Counted from the first letter of the stretch, positions 47,612 through 57,627 are shown. The stretch: 64,000 nt of DNA from Bacteroidia bacterium (GCA_030425505.1 JAUIAB010000013.1:1-64000), one strand, 5' to 3'. Translations and numbers: made by a program. Notes: generated by a model not told the origin, from the letters alone.

Positions 47612-47746
47612 CTTTGATCCTACTTTCCTCTCTAAGAGGTGTATAATTCAAATTCTTATTTGAAAAAGCCTTTAATTATTAAAATGCTGCATCATTTTTT
47701 TTCAAATACATCAAAATTTAGCTTTCTTTAACCTCAAAGGGTTTCT

Positions 47747-49543
47747 ATGCAACTAAAGCTTCTTAAACAAACTGGTTTTTGCCTGATCCTAATAGGCTTC
47801 ACCCTATTTATCCTTATTTTCTTTTCTGGAAAATTTATTCTTTCAGAATCAGCTATTGACAAACTTGTTAGCTCTGAATTACAAGATGAATTTAAGGCAG
47901 AGTATTTTAACTCAATTGAAGAAAACAAATACAATAATCCTTTTTCTTTTATTCATTCTTTAGAAGAGGTCTTTCAAAAAATTAATGAAAAGAAAAAAGA
48001 ACAATTCAAGATTAAAGATCAAGACCTTGAGCTATTTTGGAAGACATTTCAAGCGAGAAGAATAAAGAAATGGAATAATCGAATTGTTGAAGAAGTTTTT
48101 TCTGAAGATAATAGTATTGATCAATTTAAATTAAAGATGTGGCTTTCTTTTGGAGGTTGGCTAGATGGAAGATCGTACGATAGCAAAGGTTCATTTTTAG
48201 AAAATTTTCAACTAGTTGCTTCAAACATTAATACGTCGATACTGGATAAAAAAGGATTTAACAAAGAACAAATAAAGAAGCTCAAATATAATTTCATTCG
48301 ATCATCCACTAATGGCTTAATCAAAACGCATTCTTGGATTTTGATACTACTAACCTATGGTTTCGTTATTTTTGGATCATTTCTCTATTTCTTACCAGAA
48401 ATTAAAAGCCATCCAGGAATAAAAAATGATGGAATCTTCTATTCAAAACTTAAAAACAAAGGCTGGATTGGTATTTTCTTAGGCTTCTTTCTTATCTCTT
48501 TTTATATAATCCTATACTTTTTTCCCTGGTACATGGTCAATTGGATTGTAATGCTTGATCCAATAAGTACTTTTCTGGGTGGAGAAACCGCTAGCCAGTG
48601 GTTTTTGTATGGCTTTTTATACACTATTTCAGTGCTTGTAATGGGAGTCAGGATGATTATAAAGTACCGTCATACTAACTATCAACTGGTGAGAACTGCT
48701 TCGGTAATGTTTTTCCAACTCTGCTTTGCCTTTCTAATTCCTGAAATTTTAAAAAACCTAAATAAGCCAAGTTTTGACTTTAAGAATATGTGGCCTTTAG
48801 ATTATTCTTTCTTCTTTGAGTATAGGATAGATAATCTAATCCAATCAGGCCATTTAGGTATTTTTATGCTTGTCTGGGGAATTTCTCTTTTTATTTTAGG
48901 AGTTCCCATTTTGGTTTACTTTTTTGGAAAAAGATGGTACTGCTCCTGGGTATGTGGTTGTGGAGGTCTTGCAGAAACATTGGGTGATCCTTTTCGGCAA
49001 TTATCCAATAAATCTTTGAAAGCCTGGAAAATCGAAAGATGGACTGTTCACTCTGTATTAATATTTGTAGTGTTTATGACTATAGGAGTTCTTTACACTT
49101 ATTTTACAGAAAAAAGTCAAATCTTAGGTATTGACACTTATCAGGTAAGAGAAGTATACGGTTTTAGCATAGGGACTGTATTTGCTGGAGTTGTTGGAAC
49201 TGGGTTTTATCCTCTCATGGGTAATAGAGTATGGTGCCGATTTGGTTGCCCGCTTGCAGCTTATTTGGGAATAGTTCAACGATTTAAATCCAGGTTTAGA
49301 ATTACCACCAATGGTGGTCAGTGCATTTCTTGTGGAAACTGTTCTACTTATTGTGAAATGGGAATTGATGTAAGGTGGTATGCACAAAGAGGACAGAATA
49401 TAGTTCGGGCGTCCTGTGTTGGCTGTGGTGTTTGTGCTTCTGTTTGTCCCAGAGGAGTTTTAAACCTAGAAAATAAGCCAACATCTGAAAGGATAAACGA
49501 GCCATTAGTGATTGGAAATAATTCAATCAAAGTAAACCAATAA
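47747..49543 (+). CDS. Membrane-bound 4Fe-4S polyferredoxin (NapH/NosR-type)
   Basis: The 598-residue protein has an N-terminal helix, then an unusual ~165-residue soluble region (~30-195) that is charged and helical. About five transmembrane helices follow. Cysteine motifs of the NapH/NosR class appear as CSWVCGCGG (~398) and CRFGCPLAA (~495). Two C-terminal 4Fe-4S ferredoxin motifs, CISCGNCSTYC (~525) and CVGCGVCASVCP (~557), complete it. The role is electron transfer across or along the inner membrane; the partner is unknown. The Nudix gene follows by 17 bases. Confidence 0.85.
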   Translation: MQLKLLKQTGFCLILIGFTLFILIFFSGKFILSESAIDKLVSSELQDEFKAEYFNSIEENKYNNPFSFIHSLEEVFQKINEKKKEQFKIKDQDLELFWKTFQARRIKKWNNRIVEEVFSEDNSIDQFKLKMWLSFGGWLDGRSYDSKGSFLENFQLVASNINTSILDKKGFNKEQIKKLKYNFIRSSTNGLIKTHSWILILLTYGFVIFGSFLYFLPEIKSHPGIKNDGIFYSKLKNKGWIGIFLGFFLISFYIILYFFPWYMVNWIVMLDPISTFLGGETASQWFLYGFLYTISVLVMGVRMIIKYRHTNYQLVRTASVMFFQLCFAFLIPEILKNLNKPSFDFKNMWPLDYSFFFEYRIDNLIQSGHLGIFMLVWGISLFILGVPILVYFFGKRWYCSWVCGCGGLAETLGDPFRQLSNKSLKAWKIERWTVHSVLIFVVFMTIGVLYTYFTEKSQILGIDTYQVREVYGFSIGTVFAGVVGTGFYPLMGNRVWCRFGCPLAAYLGIVQRFKSRFRITTNGGQCISCGNCSTYCEMGIDVRWYAQRGQNIVRASCVGCGVCASVCPRGVLNLENKPTSERINEPLVIGNNSIKVNQ

Positions 49544-49560
49544 CTCCCTACTAAAATAAA

Positions 49561-50052
49561 ATGGAAGGCAAAACAACTTCTGTATTTGGAAATAAAGTGA
49601 GAGTAAGAGTATGTGGTTTATTAATTGAAAATGAGAAAATTTTATTAGTCAAACATAAGGGCATTCAAAATAAAGGTGATATTTTTTGGGCACCTCCAGG
49701 TGGTGGCGTTTCTTTTTTAGAAAATACAGAAGATGCTTTAAAAAGGGAATTTTTAGAAGAGACAGGATTATCAATTGAAGTTGAAAAGTTTTTATTCTTT
49801 CATGAATTTATCCAAAAGCCTTTACATGCCATTGAATTATTTTTTGAAGTAAAACAATCCCAAAACTCTAATAGACTAAAAAAAGGAATTGATCCTGAAC
49901 TTTCAGAGAAGAGTCAAATTATAAATTCTGTTGAGCGGATTAGTATTAGTTCACTCAAAAAAATAGATCCAAAATGCAAACATCAGATTTTTGCATTAGA
50001 CAACTGGTCTGACTTTGAAAATCTTGAAACCTATTATAAATCTTTATTTTGA
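49561..50052 (+). CDS. Nudix hydrolase
   Basis: The 163-residue cytoplasmic enzyme has a complete Nudix box (Gx5Ex7REUxEExGU) in GGVSFLENTEDALKREFLEE followed by TGL. The family hydrolyses nucleoside diphosphates linked to another moiety; the substrate cannot be told from sequence. It is co-oriented with the polyferredoxin gene 17 bases upstream, and its end overlaps the convergent DUF983 gene by 19 bases. Confidence 0.9.
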   Translation: MEGKTTSVFGNKVRVRVCGLLIENEKILLVKHKGIQNKGDIFWAPPGGGVSFLENTEDALKREFLEETGLSIEVEKFLFFHEFIQKPLHAIELFFEVKQSQNSNRLKKGIDPELSEKSQIINSVERISISSLKKIDPKCKHQIFALDNWSDFENLETYYKSLF

Positions 50053-50420
50053 TATGAAGAATCGTACTTTATTCCGCCAAACAAATGAAGCATCATGGTA
50101 CGAGAAACTCTAAAGTTGTAGGGAAAAAGTAAAATTGTTGGTACTAAAATAGCAGCAATGTAAATAATTAGCTTATTAGGCTCGAAAACAATCTTCACAA
50201 ATAAAAACACTGCAACAATTACTGCCACATTTACTGCGTAGCTTATATACATTCCACCAATATAAAAGCCTGGCTCTGGTTTTAAACCAACTCCACAAAC
50301 TGGACATTTGCTATTCATTTTACTGAATTTCAATAGATTAAATGCAGAGTGTTTATACATATTTCCAGACCTACACTTTGGGCATTTATTCTCTATGATT
50401 GATCTAAGCTTACTTGCCAT
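50034..50420 (-). CDS. DUF983 zinc-ribbon membrane protein
   Basis: The 128-residue protein has two CxxC pairs (NKCPKCRSGN and SKCPVCGVGL) followed by FYIGGMYISYAVNV and two transmembrane helices, the standard DUF983 arrangement. The function is unknown. It lies six bases after the exonuclease gene on the same strand. Confidence 0.87.
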   Translation of the reverse strand: MASKLRSIIENKCPKCRSGNMYKHSAFNLLKFSKMNSKCPVCGVGLKPEPGFYIGGMYISYAVNVAVIVAVFLFVKIVFEPNKLIIYIAAILVPTILLFPYNFRVSRTMMLHLFGGIKYDSSYQNKDL

Positions 50421-50426
50421 TCAATC

Positions 50427-51233
50427 TTATTTTTGGAGCTGTAGCTGGCTCAACTTAAGTTCCATCAGTTTTTTCTTAGTATCCAAGGGAAAATCACCTT
50501 TTTGAATCCAATCATAATAGCTTGGATCTTTTTTCAAGACCTCTAAAATGGGCTTATGCCTGTATTTTCCAAAATTAAAAACTGGCACTTTATTTTCATC
50601 ATAAATCATTCTCCCCGCATAGTCTATTGTATTGGATGCAACTAGCTTGTTTAGTTCTTCCATATCATTTTTAACAGGGTATTCTAATTTACCATCTTTT
50701 GTTTTCACTGCAACCTCTTTATACCTTTCAACTTGCTGCACTAGTACATCATATGTTGCTAATGTATCTGCTTCAGCAGAGTGAGCATTTTCCAGTTCCT
50801 CATTGCAGTAAAACTTATAGGCTGCGCTTAATGTACGCGGTTCCATCAAGTGAAAAATCTTTTGCGAATCAATCACTTTTCTACTTTTCATACTAAAGTC
50901 AATATCCACTCTCAAAAAAGCCTCCACCAGCATAGGGATATCAAATTTCATAATGTTAAAACCTGCCAAATCAGCTCCATCAAGAAAGCGCTCTACATCT
51001 TTAGCAATCATTTTAAAAGTTGGAGCATCTTTTACATCCTCATCTCTTATACCATGAATTTTTGAAGACTTTTCTGGTATTGGCATTTCTGGATTCACTA
51101 ACCAGGTCTTTACTTCTTTAGATTGATTAGAAGAAACTTTTAAAATACATATCTCCACTATTCTATCATTGGTAATACTTATACCAGTGGCTTCCAAATC
51201 AAAAAATGCAAGTGGTTTTTTTAAATTTAACAT
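50427..51233 (-). CDS. DEDDh-type 3'-5' exonuclease
   Basis: The 268-residue protein begins with the Exo I motif FFDLEATGI, has a GFNIMKFDIPML Exo II region and an HSAEADTLATY Exo III region with the catalytic His and Asp of DnaQ-like exonucleases. A ~100-residue C-terminal extension (NFGKYRHKPILEVLKKDPSYYDWI) is the putative DUF3820-like segment found in such bacterial proteins. An ATG at 51245 would add four residues. A repair or maturation role is inferred. Confidence 0.85.
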   Translation of the reverse strand: MLNLKKPLAFFDLEATGISITNDRIVEICILKVSSNQSKEVKTWLVNPEMPIPEKSSKIHGIRDEDVKDAPTFKMIAKDVERFLDGADLAGFNIMKFDIPMLVEAFLRVDIDFSMKSRKVIDSQKIFHLMEPRTLSAAYKFYCNEELENAHSAEADTLATYDVLVQQVERYKEVAVKTKDGKLEYPVKNDMEELNKLVASNTIDYAGRMIYDENKVPVFNFGKYRHKPILEVLKKDPSYYDWIQKGDFPLDTKKKLMELKLSQLQLQK

Positions 51234-51357
51234 TCTAACTTCCAATTATTTTATTTTGAAAAATAATGTTTTTCAATTATTACTCTAAATTCAAAGTTAT
51301 ATAGTTAATTAGTGGTTATTTAATAAAACTTTGATTTTTACATGCAAATCCATGAGT

Positions 51358-51365
51358 TAGTTTTG
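51358..51365 (+). promoter_or_regulatory. Candidate -7 element (TAGTTTTG) before the methylmalonyl-CoA mutase gene
   Basis: An exact TAnnTTTG match lies about 130 bases before the start at 51496. A TTG occurs 24 bases upstream, further than usual. The leader (51366-51495) shows no recognisable cobalamin-riboswitch core. Confidence 0.35.
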
Positions 51366-51495
51366 TAAGCAGTACTAGGGTACATCTCAGAGCCAGAAGC
51401 AAACTATATTATTTTTATAAAAAAACAGGTTGTACATCTATTTAGATGGGGTTTATAAATTTATTAGCACGCATACTTATACTAAGTAATATGTA

Positions 51496-53700
51496 ATGAA
51501 GGAATTAAAAAATTTGAACAATTTAGAATTTTCTGAATTAGTATCGAAAGTAAAAATTCAACTGCCTAAAAAGGGAGCATTAAAAAAGACCGCTACACAT
51601 GAGGGCATTGATATTAAACAAGGGTACGATGGGGAGGACATTAAAAATATCAACCATTTAGGATTTTCGGCAGGCATACCTCCTTACCTTAGAGGCCCTT
51701 ACACTTCCATGTATGTTACAAGACCTTGGACAATAAGGCAATATGCTGGGTTTAGTACAGCGGAAGACTCTAATGCTTTTTACAGAAAAAACTTAGCCGC
51801 AGGTCAAAAAGGCTTATCTGTTGCCTTCGACTTGGCAACACATAGAGGCTATGACTCTGATCATCCTCGAGTGGTTGGAGACGTTGGAAAAGCTGGTGTA
51901 GCGATTGATAGCATCCTGGATATGAAAATCTTATTTGATGGTATACCTCTGGATAAGATGTCTGTATCTATGACAATGAATGGAGCTGTCCTTCCCATTA
52001 TGGCATTTTATATTGTCGCTGCTGAAGAGCAAGGTGTAAGCCTAGATCAGCTGAGTGGGACTATCCAAAATGATATCCTCAAGGAGTTTATGGTGAGAAA
52101 TACATATATCTACCCACCTACTCCTAGCATGAGTATTGTGGGAGATATTTTCGCTTACACTGCTAAGCATATGCCTAAATTCAACTCCATAAGCATTAGC
52201 GGATATCACATGCAAGAGGCAGGTGCGCCTTGTGATCTAGAATTAGCATATACACTCGCAGATGGATGGGAGTATGTTAGAACAGGAATTAAAAGTGGCT
52301 TGTTGATAGATGATTTTGCACCCAGGCTATCTTTCTTTTGGGGAATAGGAATGAATCACTTCATGGAAATTGCTAAAATGAGAGCTGGAAGGTTACTCTG
52401 GGCTAAGATCATTCAAAATTTCAAGCCAGAAAAAGCTAAGTCCATGGCACTAAGGACACACTGCCAAACTTCTGGGTGGTCTCTCACAGAGCAAGATCCC
52501 TACAACAATATTACTAGGACGTTTGTAGAAGCTATGGCGGCTGCCTTTGGACATACACAGTCTTTACATACCAACTCCTTTGACGAAGCTGTTGCCTTGC
52601 CCACAGAATACTCTGCCATGATTTCTAGAGATACGCAAAAGTATATGATTGAAAAAACGGGGATCACTAAGGTTATTGACCCTTGGGGAGGAAGCTACTA
52701 TGTAGAGTGGCTCACTGATCAACTTGCGAAGAAAGCATGGGAAAGAATTCAGGAAGTAGAAAAGGCTGGAGGAATGACCAAAGCAATAGAAGCAGGGATA
52801 CCTAAAATGCGAATTGAAGAAGCAGCTGCAATACGTCAGGCAAAAATTGATTCTGGTAAGGATGTGATAGTTGGCGTGAACAAATTCAAAACAAATGAAA
52901 AAACAGATTTTGAAGTATTAGAAGTAGATAATAAAAGTGTATTAAATGCCCAAGTTGAAAGACTTGAGCATCTGAGAAATAATAGAGATGACGCTAAAGT
53001 ATATGAAGCTTTAAATGCAATTACTCAATGTGCAGAGAAAAAAGTCAATAAAAAAGATGACCCCAAGAAGGATAGTGAAAACCTATTAGCCTTGGCTGTA
53101 GAAGCTGCCAGAGCAAGAGCTTCCTTAGGAGAGATTTCTTATGCAATGGAAAAAGTATTTAAAAGACATCAGGCTAACAGTCACAGTATTTCAGGAGTTT
53201 ACCTAAAAGAAATGGCAGATCAAAATAATGTTAATCAAGCACGATCATTAGCAGATGATTTTGCAAAACTAGATGGTAGAAGACCGAGGATCTATATTGC
53301 CAAAATGGGACAAGACGGGCATGACAGAGGAGCAAAAGTGATTGCAACCAGTTTTGCAGATCTCGGCTTTGATGTAGACTTAGGACCACTTTTCCAAACA
53401 CCTGAAGAAGCAGCGCAAATGGCAGCAGAAAGTGATGTCCATCTAATTGGAGTATCTTCTCAGGCTGCAGGTCATAAAACCTTAGTCCCAGAATTGATAA
53501 AAGAGTTAGGAGAAATTGGGCGATCAGATATTAAGGTCATCGTTGGAGGAGTGATTCCAAAGCAAGATTATGACTTTCTTCTAGGAAAGGGGGTTATGGA
53601 TATTTTTGGACCAGGAACAGTAATAGCTGATGCTGCTATAAAAATACTCAATGCACTTATAAAAGAGTGGGAGGAAATATTAAACAAAACCAATAACTAG
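51496..53700 (+). CDS. Methylmalonyl-CoA mutase, large (catalytic, cobalamin-binding) subunit
   Basis: The enzyme interconverts (R)-methylmalonyl-CoA and succinyl-CoA with adenosylcobalamin. The 734-residue length is normal. The barrel shows [40 protein letters not shown]-like sequence and [19 protein letters not shown]. The B12 domain carries the base-off signature [14 protein letters not shown] and the later SSQAAGHK and GGVIP loops. The small-subunit homologue follows by two bases, the reverse of the usual small-then-large order. Confidence 0.96.
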   Translation: MKELKNLNNLEFSELVSKVKIQLPKKGALKKTATHEGIDIKQGYDGEDIKNINHLGFSAGIPPYLRGPYTSMYVTRPWTIRQYAGFSTAEDSNAFYRKNLAAGQKGLSVAFDLATHRGYDSDHPRVVGDVGKAGVAIDSILDMKILFDGIPLDKMSVSMTMNGAVLPIMAFYIVAAEEQGVSLDQLSGTIQNDILKEFMVRNTYIYPPTPSMSIVGDIFAYTAKHMPKFNSISISGYHMQEAGAPCDLELAYTLADGWEYVRTGIKSGLLIDDFAPRLSFFWGIGMNHFMEIAKMRAGRLLWAKIIQNFKPEKAKSMALRTHCQTSGWSLTEQDPYNNITRTFVEAMAAAFGHTQSLHTNSFDEAVALPTEYSAMISRDTQKYMIEKTGITKVIDPWGGSYYVEWLTDQLAKKAWERIQEVEKAGGMTKAIEAGIPKMRIEEAAAIRQAKIDSGKDVIVGVNKFKTNEKTDFEVLEVDNKSVLNAQVERLEHLRNNRDDAKVYEALNAITQCAEKKVNKKDDPKKDSENLLALAVEAARARASLGEISYAMEKVFKRHQANSHSISGVYLKEMADQNNVNQARSLADDFAKLDGRRPRIYIAKMGQDGHDRGAKVIATSFADLGFDVDLGPLFQTPEEAAQMAAESDVHLIGVSSQAAGHKTLVPELIKELGEIGRSDIKVIVGGVIPKQDYDFLLGKGVMDIFGPGTVIADAAIKILNALIKEWEEILNKTNN

Positions 53701-53702
53701 AA

Positions 53703-54779
53703 ATGGATACTATTGAATATAAATTTTCCAATGTATCAAAAGATATTTGGAAAGAACAGTTAATAAAAGACTTAAAAGGAAAGGTTGCAGCGGAAGATTT
53801 ACCGACAACTATTAATGGAATAGAAATAGAACCTTATAAAGATGCTGAAGACCTGCAAAAGCTTTCTTATCTGAAAGACTATCATCAGTTGATTATCAAT
53901 ACTGAAAAAGACAATTTCTTAACAGAAAAATTCCTTTGCTTAGAAGATGAAAAGCAAGCCTTTGATATTAAAGAAAAAATTTCTCTTTTAAGAGAAAACG
54001 GTTTAGATGGCGTAGCATTTTCCAAGCCATCTTTTGATACTGCTATTTTAAACGAAAGAAATGATTTGTCTTATAGTTATTATCTAGATCAAAAAGCTTG
54101 TAGCACAAATTCTCTGGCGGAAACAGTGAGTTTTATTAAAGACAATAACCAGGGTTTTCATTTTTTGCTAAATAGTGAGATAGATAGTGAAATTTTCAAT
54201 CAAATTTGGAATACCTCCGAAGACATAAGCCTTTCTATTAATGCGGATGCTAATAAACCTTCTCTTGCCATTAAAAAGTATTTAGACTTTATTTCTTCTG
54301 TACTTAATCAAGGAAAACCTGACTTAGAAAGTCTATTAAAAAGAATTAGTATTAGCATAGAATCCTCTGAAAACTATCTCTTTAATATAGCCAATATCAG
54401 AGCAGTCAGAGTAGTACTATTTTATACGCTAAAAAACATCTATTCTGAAACCAATATTCACCCCCTAAATATTTCTATACATACAAGACAGCGTTTTGAT
54501 AAAAATATAGCAGAAGATAGCATACACCTAAACTTTTTATCTTCTATTAATCAGTTTATGTCTTCCTACATAGCCAATGCAAATAGAGTTACATTTGAAG
54601 TCAATAGCTCAAAGAAAGATCTAACGCAATTATTTCAAAGGCTTTCTATGAACGCCTTGTTGATTATGGAAAACGAAAGTGGATTTGATAAAGTAATAGA
54701 TGCTGCTGGAGGCTCTTATTTTATTGATGCTTTGACGCATAAAATAGCATCTAAAATTTGGGAGGAAATGAAAAGGTAG
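53703..54779 (+). CDS. Short methylmalonyl-CoA mutase small-subunit homologue
   Basis: The 358-residue protein resembles the N-terminal barrel half of the mutase small subunit: SKDIWKEQLIKDLKGK at the start, INGIEIEPYKDAEDL, NIHPLNISIHTRQ, and the closing DAAGGSYFIDALTHKIASKIW motif. It stops right after that motif, about 90 residues shorter than the ~450-residue forms I know from flavobacteria, and has no cobalamin domain. It may be truncated or a natural short variant. The stop lies ~120 bases from the end of a convergent restriction-modification operon. Confidence 0.8.
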   Translation: MDTIEYKFSNVSKDIWKEQLIKDLKGKVAAEDLPTTINGIEIEPYKDAEDLQKLSYLKDYHQLIINTEKDNFLTEKFLCLEDEKQAFDIKEKISLLRENGLDGVAFSKPSFDTAILNERNDLSYSYYLDQKACSTNSLAETVSFIKDNNQGFHFLLNSEIDSEIFNQIWNTSEDISLSINADANKPSLAIKKYLDFISSVLNQGKPDLESLLKRISISIESSENYLFNIANIRAVRVVLFYTLKNIYSETNIHPLNISIHTRQRFDKNIAEDSIHLNFLSSINQFMSSYIANANRVTFEVNSSKKDLTQLFQRLSMNALLIMENESGFDKVIDAAGGSYFIDALTHKIASKIWEEMKR

Positions 54780-54900
54780 ATGCTTAGACCCTTACAGACC
54801 CCCCAACCTTGCTCCAGTTTTCTTTAAAATTCTCCATTAACAAAATTTACTTCAGTATTATGAATATGTCTGAAATACTCTATTTCTAAGGAGTCTAAAA

Positions 54901-55743
54901 TCATATAATATACTTTATCAATTTACAATCCATTAGATTAGCAGGATTGTTAGGGTCTTTTATCTGTTTATATTCAATACTAAATCCATTTTCTTTTAGT
55001 CCTTCAAGTTTTGTTCTACTGCCTTTTGGGAAACTATTATATTTTTCGGTTGGAATTATACAAACCAATTCAAAATCCTTGTCAGTTGTTTCGTGTAAAT
55101 AGTTAAATACTTTTCTTGGGTTTTCAATTTGCCACATTCCTCTAATTCTCAAATTCGTTATTCCCAAAGGGTCAACTTGATTTACTCGACCTAATTCTTT
55201 AGTGTCTGCAAAAACGACATCTGGAATTGTTTTAATTCCGCTTGAAATTGTAGTTTTAATTCTTTGATAGGTTTCGTGTTTAGCAGCATAAGAATTACCA
55301 TAAACCATCCATAAAGATTTTAAACTTGTATCCGTTGTATGCCCAACACAATAAATCAAATCTTTAATAGTCCAATCTTCACACTCTTTGCATTCTTTCG
55401 TAATCATTGGACTTGTGTGTCTTAAATCCGTTTTTGGATAGCTACTATTCAAAGCCAAACTTGAATTTGCACTTTGAGTTTTTTTAACTTCAATTGCATC
55501 TCCACCTTTTATCATTATATCTGGTGGATTATTTTGAGAACCTAACCAAGAAAATTCTTGATTATATTTTTGCATTTTTTGCATTTCATCTCTTACATCA
55601 AAAGTTCCTGCAAAAGCATCTTTGATATAGCTTTCAAGAGCACCTCCCATTCCGTTTGCTCTGTTTCTACCTAAATATATTGCTCGAATTTCAAAATTAT
55701 TTTGATCTATAATATTGTAAATAGCTTCTACAATGTTTGTCAT
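54901..55743 (-). CDS. Type II restriction endonuclease, NgoPII-like (predicted GGCC)
   Basis: The 280-residue protein is similar in length and pattern to NgoPII-type endonucleases. It has an [20 protein letters not shown] segment containing the PD..(E/D)xK-type catalytic core ([15 protein letters not shown]), DLIYCVGHT, and the C-terminal [15 protein letters not shown]. It starts with an ATGA overlap on the methylase gene. The target GGCC is inferred from the partner methylase. Confidence 0.75.
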   Translation of the reverse strand: MTNIVEAIYNIIDQNNFEIRAIYLGRNRANGMGGALESYIKDAFAGTFDVRDEMQKMQKYNQEFSWLGSQNNPPDIMIKGGDAIEVKKTQSANSSLALNSSYPKTDLRHTSPMITKECKECEDWTIKDLIYCVGHTTDTSLKSLWMVYGNSYAAKHETYQRIKTTISSGIKTIPDVVFADTKELGRVNQVDPLGITNLRIRGMWQIENPRKVFNYLHETTDKDFELVCIIPTEKYNSFPKGSRTKLEGLKENGFSIEYKQIKDPNNPANLMDCKLIKYII

Positions 55744-56774
55744 ACGGCAATTGCTTCTTGAATTGAATTTGCTTTTTCAATTTTATTTTCATTTGCTTTT
55801 AACTGTGCTTTAATACTACTTGCTAAGAACTTTGCCAAGTTAACTGGAACTGCATTTCCAATCATTTTGTAACCTGCTGCAACTTTTTTGTAATGAAAAA
55901 TGAAGTCGTCAGGAAAAGTTTGAATTCTTGCACATTCTCTAACGCTTAATCTTCTGTATAAATGCTCTTTCCCTGGAACAAAAACTCGAACATTTTGCTC
56001 AATAAATTTCATTTTAGGTGCTTGTGGGTGAATAGGTGCGTGTCTTCCACCTGCTTGAATTGTAAAAGATTGTTCATCCCAACTTCTTACTCTGTTTCTT
56101 GACATAAAAATCGTTGAAAAGTTTCCAATCATATATTCATGATTTGAGACAATGCAACTTTCTCCATTTGTATTATTGTACTCCAAAGCAGGTAAGGCAC
56201 TTTCTTTCAAACCTCCAATAGCTTCTTTAAGTGTAATTTTTGGAAATTTCATTTTTGGAAATTCAAAATCAAAACCTAAATCCTTCCTTATTCCTATGAA
56301 AAATACTCTTTTTCTATCTTGGGGAACATTGTAGTCAGATGCATTTAACATCTCAAAGGACAATTTATAACCTGCTTCACGAAAAAGATTTTTTATATTT
56401 CTTAATGCATCACTATGCCTCTCTAGTAGCATGCCACTAACATTTTCTGCCAAAAAAAACTTAGGCTGTTTTGCTTTTAAAATACGAATGAAATCAAAAA
56501 ACAATTGTCCTCTTTTATCACCAATTCCTTTCATAGCTCCAGCTTCACTCCAACTTTGGCAAGGCGGTCCTCCAATTATTCCATCACAATCAGGAACCTC
56601 ATCTGCTAGAATATTTACAATACTTCTTTTATCAAGTATTGTATTTAGATGATTTTTTTCATAAGTCTCCCAAATTTCGTGGTCATATTCATTTGCCCAA
56701 ATAAGATCGAAACCTGCTTTTTGGAATCCCAAATCAAGCCCACCTGCTCCTGCAAAAAGTGATACTATTTTCAT
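55740..56774 (-). CDS. DNA cytosine-C5 methyltransferase, HaeIII/NgoPII-like
   Basis: The 344-residue enzyme has the C5-methylase motifs: [31 protein letters not shown] with the catalytic Cys, [23 protein letters not shown], and [20 protein letters not shown] and GNAVPVNLA. The target-recognition region ([34 protein letters not shown]) closely resembles that of M.HaeIII, so GGCC is the likely target. It overlaps both neighbours by four bases (ATGA). Confidence 0.92.
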   Translation of the reverse strand: MKIVSLFAGAGGLDLGFQKAGFDLIWANEYDHEIWETYEKNHLNTILDKRSIVNILADEVPDCDGIIGGPPCQSWSEAGAMKGIGDKRGQLFFDFIRILKAKQPKFFLAENVSGMLLERHSDALRNIKNLFREAGYKLSFEMLNASDYNVPQDRKRVFFIGIRKDLGFDFEFPKMKFPKITLKEAIGGLKESALPALEYNNTNGESCIVSNHEYMIGNFSTIFMSRNRVRSWDEQSFTIQAGGRHAPIHPQAPKMKFIEQNVRVFVPGKEHLYRRLSVRECARIQTFPDDFIFHYKKVAAGYKMIGNAVPVNLAKFLASSIKAQLKANENKIEKANSIQEAIAV

Positions 56775-57085
56775 ATTACCTTTTCTATTAGTGTTCTTCT
56801 ATATTCTGCTTTTTTCTCTGCAACTTGTAAAAGTTGTTTGGTGCAGTTTGTTTCGTAAATTTTTTTCCCGATTAGATCGGTAACATATTCATTTCTTAAT
56901 TCTTTGAGATCAAGCTTGAAGATTTTAGCAAGTTTCGATAAGCGTTTTTCATCAAAATCACGTTTCCCATTTTCAATTTTACTCAAATTCGCAGAATCTA
57001 AGTCTAGTTGAGCTGCAAGTTTAGTTAAAGTTAATTCGTGTTTAGTCCTTAAAAGTCGGATATATTCCCCAAAAGTAGCATTCAT
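56771..57085 (-). CDS. Restriction-modification controller protein (XRE helix-turn-helix)
   Basis: The ~104-residue regulator has an N-terminal XRE helix-turn-helix ([20 protein letters not shown] and [13 protein letters not shown]). A short C-terminal region ([20 protein letters not shown]) follows. The frame opens at 57097, but MNATFGEY at 57085 is the typical start and leaves the inverted-repeat operator upstream. It is first in the controller, methylase, endonuclease operon, a common layout for timed expression of C-type systems. Confidence 0.8.
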   Translation of the reverse strand: MNATFGEYIRLLRTKHELTLTKLAAQLDLDSANLSKIENGKRDFDEKRLSKLAKIFKLDLKELRNEYVTDLIGKKIYETNCTKQLLQVAEKKAEYRRTLIEKVI

Positions 57086-57090
57086 AAGAC

Positions 57091-57112
57091 TTGTCATTTT
57101 TTGACAAAAATA
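57091..57112 (-). promoter_or_regulatory. Promoter and inverted-repeat operator of the R-M controller gene
   Basis: A perfect inverted repeat TTGTCA-TTTTT-TGACAA (57091-57107) lies five bases before the 57085 ATG. Its outer arm overlaps the minus-strand -7 element TATTTTTG (57112-57105), an exact TAnnTTTG match. Binding by the controller would block or position polymerase, as in classical C-boxes (inference). Confidence 0.6.
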
Positions 57113-57450
57113 TGAAACTATATTTGAATTATTTAATTTAAGTATTGAAAATTTTGCTCGCTACTTCTTTTAAAATATGTATGTTTTCTGTATTAGTAAA
57201 TCACGACATAGCTCTTGAGTATCTCTTCAAAGAACTGAATAACGATACTTCGCCACCATACAAGGTGACAACTTAAATTGCTTACCGAATGTAAATTCTT
57301 GCGCTATCTTGACACTTAGCAAATCTAAAATATTTATAGAAACTTGAGTAACTGCAATGAAATTGCAGGGCTTTAACCGTAAATAGAAAATGAAAAAGGA
57401 AGCCTAATTAGATTAAGCTTCCTTTCAATTATTTTAACGTAGAAGTTTAA
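57113..57450. other. Gap between R-M cassette and H1-like gene; possible gene remnant
   Basis: No recognisable gene occupies this stretch. A 31-codon plus-strand frame (57181-57276) starts MFSVLVNHDIALEYLFKELN and has protein-like composition, which could be a decayed gene fragment; it matched no family I recognise. The right end carries the H1-gene terminator. Confidence 0.4.
57393..57425 (-). terminator. Terminator after the histone H1-like gene
   Basis: A 9-bp stem AAAGGAAGC/GCTTCCTTT (57395-57403, 57417-57425), extended by four more pairs after one mismatch, is followed on the minus strand by five T. It lies 26 bases past the H1-like stop. Confidence 0.75.
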
Positions 57451-57627
57451 CTATCCAGCGTTTTTCATGTCTTGAACTTCTTTTCTGATATCTTGAGCTA
57501 AAACTTTAAGATCTTGCATCCCTTTTCTAACTCTTGTACCAGCAGCAGAAACTTTTTTGTCATAGAATTTAGAGAAGTCTTCTTCTAAATCCATTACCAT
57601 GCTTTTAAGTTTTTCGAATCTTTCCAT
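57451..57627 (-). CDS. Small histone H1-like protein (58 residues)
   Basis: This short gene encodes a 58-residue, Lys-rich helical protein beginning MERFEKLKSMVMDLEEDF and containing AAGTRVRKGMQDLKVLAQDI. This is the pattern of the conserved histone H1-like (Hc1-type) proteins of Bacteroidota, thought to bind DNA. The start is the first ATG after the upstream AT-rich region; a hairpin terminator follows. Confidence 0.88.
   Translation of the reverse strand: MERFEKLKSMVMDLEEDFSKFYDKKVSAAGTRVRKGMQDLKVLAQDIRKEVQDMKNAG

Noticed and set aside
51366-51495. Cobalamin riboswitch in the leader of the methylmalonyl-CoA mutase gene
   Set aside because: The leader is long enough, but no conserved B12-box or paired core could be seen by eye.
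54901-57112. Larger defence island around the restriction-modification genes
   Set aside because: Flanking genes are metabolic or structural; no integrase, other defence gene or tRNA insertion site was seen.
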